From the NCBI GenBank assembly GCA_948474755.1, contig CAOLHI010002162.1, forward strand, positions 186,001 to 250,000: a stretch of DNA of 64,000 nt, given 5' to 3'. Every line of letters begins with the position of its first letter. The stretch's first letter is position 1. Positions 44,388 to 57,299 of the stretch are shown piece after piece. The position numbers and the translations under genes are program-made. The stretch comes from Ctenosaura bakeri (Eukaryota; Chordata; Lepidosauria; Squamata; Iguanidae). The notes beneath the pieces were generated by a model, which did not search any database, had not been told where the DNA came from, and saw only the letters and a list, made by a program, of their open reading frames with translations.

Positions 44388-45880
44388 CCAGCGATATCTA
44401 TTATACATTCTCATATACTCTATTGACATTATTTATGATATAGTCTCATTTGTGACATCTGTGATACTAGAGCTAAAAACATCAGGACGTGATTAGGAAT
44501 TTGAGGATTGGATAGAAGGACTGCTGCAAGTATTGACGAAGACTGAAAACATTTCTACTATTCAATGACTTTTTTTTCTTTTTTTAGAAACTGATCCAAA
44601 GAGGTTTAAAGTCCAGCATCGTACTGTGGGTTCCCTTTTTCTTTTTCTTGGGAAAGGGTGCTTTTCTTAGGATTTGGCATAAAACAGAATTTTTAAAAGT
44701 GTTTTATGTTCGGAACAAAATTGCTACTGTTAACATTTGTTTAAGCTAGTTTTTCTCTTCTCCAACTTCCTTTGGCTTACTAAGCTCTAAATGACCTTGG
44801 GCAGTAACAGATAAGAACCTTCCCTTCTTTTTTGTACAGGTTATTTAATCTTTTTGTTTGCTCTCAAGGTCATTTAAATTAGCAATGAGTATTTTATTAT
44901 AAGAAGAGCAGATAAAGTAATGGTCTCCAGGGAGGGTCATATAGTGAGTTAATTGTGCCCTCTTCTAGAAAAGTTGATGTGAAATTTCATATAGAGGTTT
45001 TTGGATATAAAACGAAATTTAAGCAGACTTAATATTGATAGTTTGATAGGTAAGATAGAATTGTAGGGATATTAACTTATTAGAAGAATATAAGAAATAT
45101 AAAGATATATAAGATTTTATAGCTTGTGAAAAGAAATTGAAACAGATTGATTTTTTTGGTATTGATATAGACTGAATTTTAGAAAATGATATAGAATTTT
45201 AAAAAATAAAAAATCATAGTGTAATGTTAATAGATCACATATAGATAATTAGAGAATATTTCATATTTGTCATAATCCATTGTAGTACATATATTATTGC
45301 TTTTGAAATTATAAATATTAAGGAACTATTTCTGATGGAAATAGTTGACTGTATATATAAAATATATAAATACATATAGAGATAAGGTATAACTTATACT
45401 ATTGTGTTTTTAAAATTGAGTATTTATAGGATTGGATACTAAATTAATTAAGTCAATTAAGTTATTAAGCAATTAAACAATCAATTAAGTAATTAAATAA
45501 TTGATTGAAAGATCTTAAGGACATTTAATTAAGAGCACTATTACCTTCACCTATACCTTACTTGATTTAATTATTTAAATACAATATTAAATAATTAAAT
45601 ATTAAATAATATTAAATATAATATTAATATTAAATAATTAATATTATAAATATTAATATTTAATAATAAATAATATTAAATATTAAATAAATAAATATTA
45701 AATTAAATAATTGATTGAAAGATCTTAAGGACATTTAATTAAGAGCACTATTACCTTCACCTATATCTTACTTGATCTAATTATTTAAATACAATATAAA
45801 TATATAAGTAGGAAGAAATAGTTACTGGAAGTAATAACAGGATCCTAAGTAAATCGTGATAGATTATTTGAAAGAAAGAA
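44388..45880 (+). mobile_element. L1 LINE 5' region, part 3
   Basis: AT-rich DNA leading into ORF1. It holds the 97-bp direct repeat at 45491 and 45701. No stable frames before 45884. Confidence 0.5.
45491..45797. repeat. 97-bp direct repeat 210 bases apart around an AT-only core
   Basis: Copies at 45491-45587 and 45701-45797 start AATTAAATAATTGATTGAAA and end TTATTTAAATACAATAT. I see two mismatches. Between them lie about 110 bases of A and T (ATATTAAATAATTAAATATT and variants). Confidence 0.95.
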
Positions 45881-45883
45881 ATT

Positions 45884-48800
45884 ATGGCAGCAAGAACAAG
45901 GAGGGCAACAGCATTAACTCAAAGAAGTAGTTTGCTAGACCTCCAACAAGAAATTGTACAGGAAGTGGTACAGTCAAATTTCGTGGTTGTAGAGGAAATC
46001 AAGAAACTAGAAACACAAATGGAAGATGAAATGAGAGACTGATGAAAGATTTAAGAGCGGAAATTCACACAGACCTTAGGGAAGAATTAAAAGAAATATG
46101 AGAGAAAGTTGAAACAATCACCAAGGATATAACAGAGATTAATGAAAGAACCAAGGAACTCCAAGAGTTGTCGCAATTTCTAAGATTTAAGCAAATAAGA
46201 TATTATCATAGAAGATTCCTTATTGACAAGCCATGAAAAGCAGAGGAGTTCTTGAGTAAGTACAAGGATTTAAAAGACCCTACAAGATCAGAAAAAGATA
46301 CTTTGCAGAAATGAAAGAATCCAGAACAAGAAGGTGAATTTCAATCCAAAACCAACTACCAGAAGGAAGAGGGAGAATTAGAAGAAATTGAAGTATCAGA
46401 ACAAGAGGACAAAGATCAGAGTAAAGATATAAAGACTTTTTTCAAGAAAAGAGAACAAGGAAGCCCAACAAATAGCATCATTAGTGAATCAAAAACTACA
46501 TAAGATTAATCTTGAGAGATAGAGCCAAAGGTTTGAGAATCTGGTTAAAATGAGCACTAAAGTATTTAGTTGGAACGTAAATGGATTGAATTCACTGATA
46601 AAAAGGAAGAAAATATTTCATTACCTAGAAAAACGGAAGGCAGATATTATATGTATTCAGGAGACTCACTTATTTGAAAAAAGTAATAGATATTTGATAA
46701 ATAGGAAATTAGGTAATTGCTATGCATCATCAAATGAGAAAAAGAAAAAGAAAGGTGTAGTTTTATATGTTAATAGTAAATATCAGAGTAAGGTAATAAA
46801 GCAGGAACCGAAGGGGGGATTTATAATGGTGGAGACACAAATAGAACAGGAGAAAATCCTAGTAATTGGAATTTGTGCTCCGTTAGAGAATAAGCAATCT
46901 TTTTTTTAAAAAAATCTTGTATCTTACAATTAGGTTAGATTATCTAAATACAATATGGAAGGGTGATTGGAATGGAGTGACCAATCCTCAATTAGACAGG
47001 AATCCATCACCAAATTTAAAGAGGAAAGGAAATCAAGGAAAATTACCCAAAATATTTAATAAGTTAACACAATAATTGACTTTGATAGACGTATGGAGGT
47101 ACAAACATGGTAATTTAAAAGATTTTACTTTTTTTTTTGGCAAGACACCAAAGTTGGTCAAGAATTTATATGATTTGGCTATCCAGAACCGTAGTGAATT
47201 CAATTCAAGATATAGAAATACTGCCAAGATCTATTTCAGATCATAGCCCTTTATGTCTGAGATTGAAAAATAATAGAAGAGTTTATGTATGGAGATTAAA
47301 TGATCATGTATTAAAAAACAAAAAAATAGTTAGCAAAGCTAAAACTGAATTAAAAACCTTTTTTGCTAATAATCTAGATAAAGGAACTCCAGTACATACA
47401 GTCTGGGATGCAGCAAAGGCTTTCATGAGGGTTTTTTTTAATTTAAAAAAAGTATTATATTAAGGAAAAATATGAAGCAACAGGAGTCTAAATTACTAGT
47501 TGAGTTGAAGGAGAAAGAAGAAAGTTTGAAGAAGAATCTGGAAGACGAACTCAAAATGATATCAAAGTTCTACAGAAACAATTAGGTATTTTATCATCTA
47601 AGGAAATTGGAATGAAATTAAAATATGTTAAAACAATGGGATTTTGAACATGCGAACAAGCCAAGTAAGTGGTTGGCATATAAATTAAGAAAAAGGAGAA
47701 AAAAAGAATTCTATAGCTCAAATAAGAAACGATGCACAGATAATAACAGATCAAAAGCAAATTATTCAAAAGAAAACTCTAACTTGAAGGAAGAAAAGGG
47801 GAAGTTACTTGGAGAAAGAAATGATGCCTAAAATACCAGAAATTAAGAAGCAAGAATTAGATCAGAGAATATCACCAAAAGAATTAAATCAAGAGATTTT
47901 GAAATTAAAGATAAACAAAACTCCTGGGCCCAACAGTTTTACTACTTTATTTTATAAAACTTTTGAAGATGGGCTGTTGACCCCCCTGTTGAATATTATG
48001 AATCGACAAGAGAACGTGCCCTTACCAGCATCATAGAAATAAGTGAATGTTATTCTAATTCCAAAGGAGGGGAAAGATCCATTAGAGATGAAAAATTACA
48101 GACCAATTTCACTTTTAAACATCGATTAAAGACATCAGAGAGATTAAAAAAGATATTAAAGGAGTGGATCCACCCAGATCAAGCAAGTTTCCTACCTAAA
48201 AGGTATATGAGGGACAATATAAGAACAATACTACATATTATTGAGCATTATGAATCTGTTCCTAAGAAATGGGCTTTAACATTTATAGATGCCAAAAAGG
48301 CATTTGATAACTTGAAGTGGAATTTTATCCTTAAGGTCTTGGCGAAAATGAATCTAGGTAGAAAATATTTAAATTGGATAATGTATAAAAATCAAACAGC
48401 AAACATTATTATAGATGGAGAGAAAACAGATAGAATTAAAATAAAAAAATGCACTCATCAAGACTGCCCTTTATCATCATTGCTTTTTATAATAGCACTT
48501 GAAATCCTAAACAATAAAATTAGAGATAATCCTGCAATTTTGGAAACACAAATTAAAGATGAACATTATAAATTAAAAGCCTTTGCAGATGATTTGGTTA
48601 TAATTCTTGAAGACCCTGAGAGAAGTATGAAGCAATTATTAAATGTGTTGCACGGATATGGAGATCTTTCCGGATTTAAAATTAACAGGGAAAAAACTAT
48701 TATATTGGTTAAAAACCTACCAAAAGAAGAACTGAAGAAATTAGAACAATTATCCAACTTTCAAATAGGGAAAAAATAAATATCTGGGAATTATAATCAC

Positions 48801-50760
48801 AAATAAAAACTTAGATTTGTTTGAGAATAATTATAAATCAACCTGGAAAAAAAATTGAAGAAGATCTACAAAAATGGGCAAAGTTAAATCTGTTGTTACT
48901 AGGATGAATAGCTACCATTAAAATGAATATCCCATCGAAGATGCTATTCCTTTTCCAAAACCTACCGATTCTAAAAAATAATGAACCCTTTAAACACTAG
49001 TTTACGGAGATGAAAAAGTTTATATGGCAAGGAAAGAGTCCCAGAGTTAGATGGAATACTTTGGTAGATACTAAGGAAAGAAGTGGTCTAGGCCTCCCAA
49101 ATTTTAAATTATATTACCATGCATGTGCCTTGCATTGGGTTATGGACTGGCTAAATCTAAAAAACAGAAGAATGCTTCAGCTTGAAGGTGCTAATAATAA
49201 ATACAGCTGACATGGTTATATCTGGTATAATAAGGCCAGTATAGATAAAGAGTTTAATAAGCATATTATATGTAGATCTTTACTCAGAATATGGAATATA
49301 TTCAAAAAGAAAGTTTATTTAAAGATTCCACAATGGATATCAATACAGGAAGCTTTTTTAAAACACAAAGAATCCCATAAAATTAATAAATGGCTAACTT
49401 ATGATAATTTTTTGGCTACCAATCCTGCTGGAGACCCCTTTAAGATTCTTGCGGATTTAAGGATAGAAGGTTTTAAAGGAAATTGGTTTCTATATAGGCA
49501 GTTAAAAGAAAGATAGAAACTAGATGTAAAAACAGAAGGAATAGAGGATAAAGTCAGTAAGAGATACAATATGGATATAAAAGTATTAGAAGAGAAGGAC
49601 CATATGATTTCAGCTATTTACAGAATTTTAGTGGATTTGGAAATGGAACACGATACTATCAAAGATAATATGCTTAAATGGATGCAAAATATTGGTCATA
49701 CAATTGAATTTGGTGAATGGGAAAAGACTTGGTCAAGTAACTTAACGTTTACGAAATGTACGACACTGATAGAAAATTTTTATAAAATGCCATTTAGATG
49801 GTATTTATCCCCACATAAATTAGTTAAGATATATAAAAAAGACTCAGACAAATGTTGGAAGTGTGCAGAAGAACTAGGATCATTTTATCATACCTAGTGG
49901 ACCTGTAAAAATGCTAAAATATTTTGGAAAAGTATGCACAATTTGGTCAGAAATATTATAGGGATCGATGTTCCCATGTATCCACAGTTATACTTATTAA
50001 ATATGTGTAAGGAACTCAATGGTCCGCAGCAAAAGAAATATGGTCGCTTACTACTATATATGGTCTCTGCAGCAAGGGTCTTGTATGCCTCTAGATGGAA
50101 AGATAGAGATCCCAGCGATTGAGGATTGACTGCTTAAGCTATTTGACATGTATCAAATGGATATTCTTACTATATATGTAAGTGATAATTGAAATATAGA
50201 TAAGGCAAAAAAGGAATGGGAACCAATTAAGAATATATGGAAGGAAAAATGGAAAGAAGTTTTCGTATTCGATGTACAAGTATAGATAAGTAAATAGGCA
50301 AGTCCACAAAAATATTTTAAAATAGTAAGTAAAAATATTTATATAGAGCTAAATTGTGCTAGTGTAGCCGTTAGGGGTTGCTATATACTGTTTTTGGGAC
50401 AATACAAAGACATTTTAATTAACAGTCCCTACAAAAATATTAAAATTAATGGAGACAGTCACCAGACTGATTATACACCTTATTGGTATTTGGTATAGAT
50501 ATTTCTATTATTGTTATTGTATTGTCATTATTATAATTGTTTTTGACATTATATACTAGTTAAAAATTGGTTATTGGTTAGATTGATTAATAGATAGATA
50601 AAAAAAGAACGAATGAAGAGAAGAATGAAGAATGAAGATAAAAGGGGAGACGATTAGATGATTATATAGATATTTCCAATGTCTAGTAATGTATCTGAGA
50701 ATTATATTTTGTATAAGATGTATTCGTGAAATAAATGCAAAGAAGGGGAAAAATATCTCC
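45884..50760 (+). mobile_element. L1 LINE body: ORF1, ORF2 and 3' end, frames broken
   Basis: ORF1 starts near 45884 (MAARTRRATALTQ), followed by a charged coiled coil, and is broken by early stops. ORF2 starts at 46550 with the endonuclease (VFSWNVNGLNSLIKRKKIFH, then ADIICIQETHLF); RT follows with INKTPGPNSFT (47900), TFIDAKKAFDNLKW (48270) and the catalytic FADDLVIILED (48590); then FIWQGKSPRVRWNTLVDTKE and LGLPNFKLYYHAC (49010-49130), and a C-terminal CWKCAEELGSFYHT zinc-knuckle-like block (49860). The end is near 50760 in AT-rich DNA. At least a dozen disruptions. Confidence 0.92.
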
Positions 50761-50764
50761 ACGT

Positions 50765-52290
50765 GCCTAAAGGAACATATATGTGCCTAAAACACCAACA
50801 TGATGGCAGTTCAGGTATGTTTTGTACCCTTCTACACAAGCCCCTCCATTGATTAAAACAATGGGAGTTTCTTCAGCATATTTCTAGTAGTGGAGTATAA
50901 AGTTTACTGGTCTTACTGAGCATGGGGAACCTGTGGCCCACCTTTTGTTGAATATCAGCTTCCAGTCGAGTATGGCCCCTGGGCTGAGGAATACAAGTTG
51001 GTCAAGTTCTTCAAAGAACAACAATTCCCCACTGCTGTTGTGGAAGATGAACTACATCCATATTATTTCGAAGTTTTTAGTGTTATTTAATGAAGAGGCC
51101 TCTATTATCCTATTAGATATAAACTTAAAAGGAAGATATATGCCATTTTTAAGCTAATTTTAATAGAATGCATTAGTAATGATGCAGGAGAAACCAAGAC
51201 ACATGTTTAGGACAGCATTTTACCAGCTGTAATTAGGATTTTGTAGGTATGTATATTTTTATGTAAACCTGCAATAAATAAAACAAATGAAATCAAATAT
51301 TATTAAATCATTCTCTTTGGTGGCAATGGTGCCAGGGCTGATCCAAGACATTTTGTTGCTAATGAGAGAAGACACAATAACTCTCCTTCTAATTCTATGT
51401 GTAGAAGCTAGTTGGTCTGGCAGTTTACTTGAACAGCGACAATAGAACATGGTTTGCCTCCACACCTAGTGGTAGCAGTTTTTACCAAGCTCTTTTTTCC
51501 TCAGAGAGAAACCTCTAGTTATGATGGCCAATGGCTGGTGAATCCTGTGAGTAGTTGTCCAGAAAAGTAACTTTTACCAGTCCTAGCTTTCCTGTCAGAG
51601 GCTTTATGGAGCAATTAAAGCAAACAAACAAACAAAAAATGTGCACAAAAAATGTGCCCTTTTTCCAACAACAGCCTTTTTGTTTTTAGCTTTTAGCATC
51701 TGATTTATTCCAAAGTACAGATTTGTTCCACACAGTTCTAAAGGAATACACAGGGGGAAAAATGCATGGAAAGATTATTTTCTTCTTACCTTTTATCATT
51801 CTTTTTCTGGCTTGCAAAAGCACAGAAAGTTGTTGAATGCAGCAATCCTAGGCAAGTTCTGCTATGTGCATTCACACTCACCCCCACTTGAAGCTAATGT
51901 AGCAATACAACAGCAGCCACCTTGACACCTTGACACTTAGCCAACTGTCTGTGTGGCTGTTTTTTTAACCCATCAGTTACTGGTTAGGAATGTCAGCTGA
52001 GGTTAAGGGACTTCCCACTAGCTGTTGCCCTCGAGTTCTCCTTGTGGAGTATTCAGAGTCATTACACTTGGCAGACACAGTGCTGGATTGGATAAGCCAA
52101 GGTGTGAGGAGTCTGTGGTGCTCCAGATGTTGTTCACCCTTGCTTCTTCTCACCTCCAGATGAAGGATAGTGAGATTATGATTTGTTAACAACTGAGATA
52201 GACCAAAAAGTCTTAGAGCTAGCTATCCAGCTAAGATGGTCATGTGTCCTACATCAGAAGGAACAGTCTAATATTTGAAGGGCATTTCTA
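50765..52290. other. unassigned DNA
   Basis: No gene is seen. Phrases GGGGAACCTGTGGCCCACCT (50923) and TGGTGCTCCAGATGTTGTTC (52115) resemble parts of a common small repeat but cannot be assigned. An AAACAAACAAACAAAC run is at 51620. Confidence 0.4.
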
Positions 52291-52292
52291 CT

Positions 52293-52375
52293 CCTTGTTG
52301 TGTGCCTTTGTCAATTCTGACTTATGGTGACCCTAAGGCAAACCTATCATGGGGTTTTCGGGAGGATGAGAGTGT
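52293..52375 (-). mobile_element. tRNA-derived SINE, 3' portion, reverse orientation
   Basis: GTTGTGTGCCTTTGTCAATT, CTGACTTATGGTGACCCTAA and GGCAAACCTATCATGGGGTT are the reverse of the SINE 3' body. The head is missing. Confidence 0.7.
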
Positions 52376-52605
52376 GTGATGTCCCCACATACAACCAGTT
52401 GGGTTTCCAAGATTGGCCGAAAGGTGAAGAATTGAGAACTGTGGGGTCTCACTATTGTACATCTACAGCTAGTTACCACTGGAATAGCAGGTGGTTATTA
52501 TTTTGTAAATTTGCACCAGGAGTGCTTTGATCAACAAATATATAGTCATGGTGTGGTTTATATAAAGGAGAAGAAATTGAGTACACTTTTTGGGCAGCAA
52601 TAGTT
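52376..52605. other. unassigned DNA between two SINE copies
   Basis: No recognised feature. Confidence 0.35.
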
Positions 52606-52798
52606 AACCAGAGAGCCAGTGTGGTGAGCACTGGAATATGACCCTGGAGACCAGGGTTTGATTCCCCACTTGGCCATGGAAACCCATTAGGTGACCTTGG
52701 GCATGCAATACACTCTCAGCACTAGAAAACCTCATGATAGGGTCACTTTTGGGTTGATGTAAGTTAGAAACAACTTGAAAGCACACCACAAGAACAGT
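52606..52798 (+). mobile_element. tRNA-derived SINE, nearly complete
   Basis: AGAGCCAGTGTGGTGAGCAC, GGAGACCAGGGTTTGATTCC (B-box), CCATGGAAACCCATTAGGTG and GAAACAACTTGAAAGCACAC. Confidence 0.75.
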
Positions 52799-52802
52799 CA
52801 AC

Positions 52803-53078
52803 AAGAAGGGATGTCACGTCAAGGAGGGAGCGGGCTTGTTTTTCATTGCTTCAGAGACTAGGACAAGGAGCAATGGACACAAACTGCAGGAAAGGAGGTT
52901 CTACCTGAACCTCAGGAAGAACTTCCTGGTGGTCAGAGCTGTCCGGCAGTGGAATATGCTGCCTCAGTTTTTTAAGCAGAGGCTGGATGGCCATCTGTTG
53001 GGAATGCTTTTTTGTTCCTGCATAGCAGGGGGTTGGACTGGGTGGCCCCTGTGGTCTCTTCCAACTCTGTGATTCTAT
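52803..53078 (+). mobile_element. CR1 LINE, 3'-terminal fragment
   Basis: Encodes the last CR1 block ([20 protein letters not shown], then QWNMLPQFFKQRLDGHLLGM) and ends CCAACTCTGTGATTCTATTA, the start of a CR1 tail. An in-frame gap between LP and FKQR removes about ten residues. Confidence 0.88.
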
Positions 53079-53079
53079 T

Positions 53080-54355
53080 ACAAGACCAATGGAGAACTCC
53101 ACTCATCTGGCAAAACTGTAGAATTATAATCTGTCATTACAGGAAATGACCACAAACTTGTAATTTAATTGCATCTTGCATTGCTGCCTCATGATTGGTT
53201 GTGGTCACTGAAGAAATAATAGCATGGATTGCTTATTTTAGTATAGCACAGTAGCATGCAGCATTAGAGCAATTGCAGTGATAGTGGAAGCCAGTTTTCA
53301 CCCCCACCCCCACAAACTAGTTGGCACCAAAAGTGACTGGAAGTGATATCAATTTTTCCTAACGTTCTCCTTTTTTGTTGCATTGGAAGCACAAAATTTC
53401 CAACATATTTTGAGATATTTTGGGAAGGTTTTGTGTGAATATTGAAATTGAGGGTGCTCCAGTGGAGGGGGGGTAAGGAGCCATACTTTTGGGCCCTAAT
53501 TGCTGCCTACAGCCTGTGGTTGCCCTTTTCTTATTCATGAACCTTATGCATACAAGAAAAAAGAGTACTTCTCAGCATCACCTTTGCAGGCCCATTGAGA
53601 CTATGCTACTGAAGTGCTAATATTTTGCTATGTAGGACTGATATCACCAGCTATAGTTGTTTTATGCCTTCAAGTTGTATATGGGCATTTCACTTATACT
53701 GGCATGCAGTATAACCATGTCAAAAACGTTGACATATGTGCAAAATCAGGACAAGCTACAATGCAATCTGAGTTTTTTAAAAAAATTATAAAACATTGTA
53801 ACAGTCTGATAAATATTTTTACAGAACAAGTAGGTCAATGTTCTTTTTACACACTTGAGACCGGATATATATGCAAACTTTTTTATAAACTCACACACAA
53901 ATTTGTATATCATGTAAAACAAAAAATAGAGGTAAGAAAACATAGCATAGAGTAACCCAGTTAAAATAACTGGACAGCTTTTTGTTTAAAAAAATAGATT
54001 ACTAACAAATAACAAAGTATAAAACTGCAACCAAAAAGCTCGGATGAAGACAGGGCAGGATTGTTTAGAATGCTCTGAAACTCATAGACTCATATCAGCT
54101 ATAGAAACTGTTAAGACTTTCTGATTTCTGACCTTCAGTACAACACTTTGTGAATAATGTATGCTGCTTCCTGATAGGTAGTAACTTGCCCAAGGAGGAT
54201 AAGGACCAGTGACTGTGGTAATATCTCACAGGGGCCTTTATTTGTTCAGAGCTTTTCAAATATTAGTTCAACATGAAAAAAATTCTTGAACATATATGGG
54301 AGAGAATGAAATCACAGTGGGGAAAAAAGTTTTTCACCCCTTGCCCTCACCTTTT
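53080..54355. other. unassigned AT-rich DNA
   Basis: A 113-codon open frame at 53614-53955 has no recognisable similarity and AT-rich codon use. No repeat is named. Confidence 0.4.
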
Positions 54356-54356
54356 C

Positions 54357-54365
54357 TTTCTCTTT

Positions 54366-54417
<52 letters not shown>

Positions 54418-54432
54418 TTTCTTTTTCTTTTG
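54357..54432. repeat. (TTTC)n microsatellite
   Basis: About fifteen near-perfect CTTT units, followed by CTTTTTCTTTTTC variants. Confidence 0.97.
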
Positions 54433-54940
54433 GTTCAGTTTAGATTCTCCCTCCCTCTTCCCTCTATTTTAGCCTTCTGTTCTTGGAAATTATAGATCAA
54501 AAGAGAGAAATGAGAAAGACATGCAGTCTCACAAGCGCTAAGTACATATTGACATAAGCCCTAATCAGATGAAGCCCTAAAAAAAAAAATCTGACTCAGC
54601 AGAGACCTTCTGCCCAATTTTAGCTTGAAAATTACTTTTCTAAGAGACATTACATTAAGCTGTGTTGTTTCCTTCACCACCATGGGTATCTTGAGATTGC
54701 CCAAGTAAGAAGAATGAAGTCTGGTAATGCAAACATCAACTGGAGAGAATAAAGAAAACATTTATAAAGCTGGAGCATACATGATCAAAGACAAGAAAAA
54801 AGAGAATTATTTACTTGGTGACAGTGTCAGGCATGAGCTCAAATAATGGCAGCCAACTTGTCAAAACATTAAACTGCTTCATTTGGGTGGGGTGGTGGTG
54901 GTGTAAGGTGATCTGTGTAAGAACGGATTCTTACTGTTGT
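54433..54940. other. unassigned DNA
   Basis: No coding or repeat structure recognised. Confidence 0.4.
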
Positions 54941-54942
54941 TG

Positions 54943-55022
54943 ATAGAATCATAGAGTTGAAAGAGACGCAAGAGTCATCAAGTCCAACCCTCTGCCATGC
55001 AGGAATATACCATCAAAGTGTT
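54943..55022 (-). mobile_element. CR1 3' terminus, reverse orientation
   Basis: GATAGAATCATAGAGTTGAA through AGTCCAACCCTCTGCCATGC is the reverse of the last about 80 bases of CR1. Confidence 0.8.
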
Positions 55023-55794
55023 CTTTATGTCAATGCTTGACATGAAAAATTTCTTGTTTTTGGAACTTTCATGAAAACAAGAATTGGTCCCAGCTGTCCC
55101 AGGAATCACTTTAGATTCAGCATCAGAACCTGACACAGTTCTCAGGGACTCAGATTGGTAGTTTGGACAGAGTAGAAAATGGATATGAACCTGAATCTTC
55201 AATTTTTTCACAGCATCCCTAGAGAACAACACTACACCAAGCATTCTGAGGTATTGTATAAAATTTAAATTGCACTTTTGCCACCCAGATGGTACTACTG
55301 TATGGTAAACGAAAATCATTTACAACAATCACAATTTTGAACTGAGAGCAGCCTCTTTGCAAAATTCAGTGGCATACTTTTCAAGCAACCAAATCTAGCA
55401 ATGTTTGAACTATAGTCTGATACTGATGGCTAGTGCCAATCAGTCAAACATATTTCTAATTGCTCTGAGACCTGTCAATTATGCAGACAGGTGTAATGCC
55501 ACTAACCCACTGTTCTTCATTTGTACCATCAGCAGCTCTCACTCAGAAGCTTTCAGAATTCTTGTTAAGTGATTGGCACCAGTTTATCAGATTAATTAGT
55601 ATTATCTGTTTTTCTAGCTACCCCAGAAGCTTCCACATAGTTTTCCATGTCACCTCCCGTTCACAGAATTCTGAACATCACATTGAATAGGGAGCTGCAC
55701 AAGTTGTTCCATTAAGTCTCCTGCATTACACCAGAAAAGCACTTTTCATGATGATTAAGACAGTACCATAGAAAGTTACTTTTTAATTAAAACA
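55023..55794. other. unassigned DNA
   Basis: No gene or repeat is recognised before the LTR that starts at 55795. Confidence 0.4.
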
Positions 55795-56692
55795 TGTTAC
55801 TGCAGGTTAGGCCTCCTTGGAGATAGCATAAAAATATCATTTTGATATCAATAATTTGGCTCTCTTCCACCACCCCTCTCCATGTGTTTGTGAGGCCCCC
55901 GGGCAAGCACAGAACTAGGCTTGGCCATAAAATGCTGCAATAACCCAAAACAATACAGGCAGGCCAGAAATAGCCAGATCACCGCTTTAGGAGACTGCAA
56001 ACAACCTCATTATGTATGCACGCTGCTTACAAAGGACTCCCTGCCCTGAGCGGGCAACTTGACAGGCTGAATACTTAACTGCCAAGCACTGAGTATTTGC
56101 ATACTGTCTACCTCTTTGTTAATTCGTACCTAACTCAATCATGCTAAATTTTGACCTTTCCAAAGCTTTGTCTCATGCCCGAAACTCATTGTTTTCCCCA
56201 AGTACGGAATAGCCTGCAGTTACATTTCTCCCTATAAAACCCCCCTGATTCCGAGACCTTCCTCGGATCGCTCCCGAGTTCGCCTTGCTGCCGCTTTACT
56301 TGGTGAGCTTCCCCTCAGCTCCACGTGCTGAGCCACATCAAACCCCAGCATCGCTCTCTATTTTCCAGGCTTCAGGACAGGTTTCATATCACCCAATTCA
56401 ACAATTCCTCTCAAAATTCCTCTATACCACTCCAACCTTTACTTTCCTTAGTTACTTGTGTGATTGTGTGTGCTGCATACACTGTGTGTCTGTATTTAAT
56501 AAAATCTCAATTATTCTTAAACTTGGTCTGCTTCTTGGCTTGGCCTGACCCCGTAGACATTGGGTAAAAGATTCCGCTGCGTTGCCCTGCCTCTCGCATT
56601 GCTAACTTGTGCTCTAGCTAATTTCCCCAAACTTAGTTAATTGAGAGTGTATATAGGTGTCCCTCCCGAGACTCCCAGTAAACAGGGTAACA
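55795..56692 (+). mobile_element. solo LTR, copy 2 (898 bp)
   Basis: Begins TGTTACTGCAGGTTAGGCC and ends AAACAGGGTAACA. Shared landmarks with copy 1: TTGATATCAATAATTTGGC, TTATGTATGCACGCT, CTTACAAAGGACTCCCTGCC, a TATA box (CCCTATAAAACCCC, near 56233), AATAAAAT near 56500 and GACCCCGTAGACATTGGGTA. Flanks are AACA and AATA, so the target duplication is imperfect. Confidence 0.85.
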
Positions 56693-57290
56693 AATATCTG
56701 AAAGTTGCAGGCTGCAATAAAGAAAGGAACTTTTCTCAGATCTGTTCTGGGCCTGAAAAACTTCTCTTTTGAACTCAACTCTTGTCTGTCTTCCCTTTTC
56801 TGTCTCCACAAATCACTGCCCAGCTCTCCTTGGCTCCTTTGTTAGTAGTCCCATGCTTTGATATGATTTAATTGGCAAAATCTATTAATTGGGGTAAATA
56901 TAAAATATACCCTGCTATGGCTGCATGGCCCTGCTAGATAAAAGGCTGTCCAAACATATGCATTGTAAATTAAGTGAAAAGAGACCTCCAGATGTAGCCA
57001 GGTGATAGGAAATCACCAGCAAACTCCAGTGATAATGAGCTTGCAGTTAACCTCCAATGACAGCCTCTTAGAGACAATAGCGTCTGGAAGATTCCCACAG
57101 GATGGCTGATTATCCTAACACCTCTCCCTCCGACCAAGCAACTTTCCTTTTGTCCCCACATCTACCCGGCAAATACTGAGCTATCAGGACTACCCTTTTG
57201 TCACCTAACACTAAAACCATTAGCTCATTCCAGAACCCATTGTTCACTCTCAGGACTCCTTTGCCAATGTCAAATTAATTGTAAAAATTT
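56693..57290. other. unassigned DNA right of LTR copy 2
   Basis: No coding frame or named repeat. Confidence 0.4.
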
Positions 57291-57299
57291 TGTTAATCA

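Noticed and set aside
53614..53955. 113-codon open frame in AT-rich DNA
   Set aside because: No domain, no homologue recognised, and AT-rich composition alone can give such a frame.
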